Positions 63,171-64,000 of a DNA stretch of 64,000 nucleotides are shown piece by piece; the first letter of the stretch is position 1, and the number at the start of each line of letters is the position of its first letter. The DNA is from Dipetalonema caudispina. Lineage: Eukaryota > Nematoda > Chromadorea > Rhabditida > Onchocercidae. The notes beneath the pieces are model-generated. The model did not search any database. It saw only the letters and a list, made by a program, of their open reading frames with translations, and was not told the DNA's origin. The DNA is taken from assembly GCA_013365325.1 (NCBI GenBank), contig JABVXV010000075.1, positions 124,001 to 188,000 of the forward strand, in the 5' to 3' direction. The position numbers and the translations under genes are program-made.

Positions 63171-64000
63171 CTGTTTTATCAGTAATGGTACATGTGTTAG
63201 TGGTAATGACAGAAATACACTGTTGCAGTTGCAGTAATAGTAGTAGTAGTAGTAGCAATAACCGGATAAATAATGGTTGTGTTATTTGTGTGATAGATCT
63301 ATGATGACGATTGGAGCGGATACAGGTTGAGTGGCTCGAAAATTGTGAGATACAGATAATGGTCGGTGATTGGGAGGAGAGGGGTTGTCGTCAAATTCTC
63401 ATGCCCAGTCGGCACCTGTAGACACCGGAGAGCAGCTCAACACACTAAATGGTTAGATGGAAACGGAACGGGAGGACCTTGCCATCTCGATTGGCCAAAC
63501 ACATGCGCAAGCAAGGTCGACGATGAATGCACCTTGCTAGCCGTCTCCCTGCCCTCCCATCACATCTTCCCCTTTTCCCTTCCATCCGTTCTTTCCTCTG
63601 AGGCACCGTTACCACCTTCCCTGTAACAAAGCCAAAACCACTCCTAAATTCCCTTTTTAGGTCGTCCAACAGTTCAACTTCTCAGTAGCATCTTGTCGGC
63701 TCTTCCATCTCTTTTGAAATTGATCTCTGTGCTCGAAGTATTATTAGTCATTGAAAAAAGAAGAGTTTGCAACATTCATTTACAGCACATTCAGCTTTTA
63801 ATATCGATAAAATTTATTGAAGCGAGATGTACTGCATTAATGGAGAAGGTCACTCTTACAAGGATTTATCTCTGTACTCACTATAGGTCCACCACACGTT
63901 GGCTGATTATCGCGGTTTGACCCCTCACGATATATAATCCTCTTAATAATGAATGACAGGCAAATCTACTTGCAGGAATCTCTTAACTTGTCTAATGCTA
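63171..64000. other. Upstream region of the transmembrane LRR gene
   Basis: Contains a trinucleotide TAG/AGT microsatellite at about 63235-63254. A distinctly GC-richer patch at roughly 63360-63620 stands out from the AT-rich background and could be promoter or 5' UTR sequence. No exon was identified with confidence. Confidence 0.45.
63235..63254. repeat. TAG trinucleotide microsatellite
   Basis: About six TAG/AGT units, some 70 bp upstream of the ATG of the transmembrane LRR gene (minus strand). Confidence 0.85.

Noticed and set aside
1..64000. CRISPR arrays, bacterial operons or Wolbachia insertions
   Set aside because: There are no regularly spaced direct repeats, no ribosome-binding-site-led gene strings and no bacterial protein family. 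All recognised genes are intron-containing eukaryotic genes.

Overview
This is about 64 kb of AT-rich eukaryotic nuclear DNA, most likely from a nematode and probably a filarial (clade III) species. The reasons are short genes split into many small exons with T-rich TTTCAG-type acceptors and GTAAG-type donors, abundant A/T homopolymer runs, a nematode-style secreted cysteine-rich protein, extracellular LRR proteins, and predicted start codons sitting just behind acceptor-like AG sites, as expected for spliced-leader trans-splicing. The species assignment is inference. I saw no tRNA, rRNA, CRISPR array, bacterial operon or convincing Wolbachia-derived gene.

Left third (1-18.4 kb): a minus-strand gene for a secreted, cysteine-rich, probably GPI-anchored protein (2304-5026), a small single-exon basic membrane protein (9583-9834), and a solo LTR-like element (10836-11501). 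The rest looks intergenic or is degraded beyond recognition.

Middle (18.4-36 kb): a complete 14-exon group VI calcium-independent phospholipase A2 with ankyrin repeats and a patatin domain (minus). A strikingly diverged paralog of cytosolic ribosomal protein S2/uS5 (plus) follows, then an inositol-polyphosphate 5-phosphatase of the INPP5E type (plus). A second copy of the LTR-like element lies at 33284-33862.

Right part (36-64 kb): two unrecognised minus-strand genes, A (36464-39733) and B (41309-44428), are tandem paralogs with the same exon phases and partly identical exon lengths. A tiny three-exon gene starts 130 bp after B, as in a nematode operon. Divergently placed is a 17-exon chorein-domain lipid-transfer protein of the BLTP3/UHRF1BP1L family (plus), about half the length of the vertebrate protein. 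Convergent with it are two adjacent minus-strand LRR genes, one secreted (52030-55444) and one with a transmembrane segment and cytoplasmic tail (57656-63170).

The genes do not form one pathway. Three act in lipid or phosphoinositide metabolism (iPLA2, INPP5E-like, BLTP3). The LRR pair and the cysteine-rich protein are cell-surface or secreted. Exon boundaries were read by eye from splice consensus and reading-frame continuity. Where the frame closes through every exon this is stated, and two genes have one unresolved junction each.
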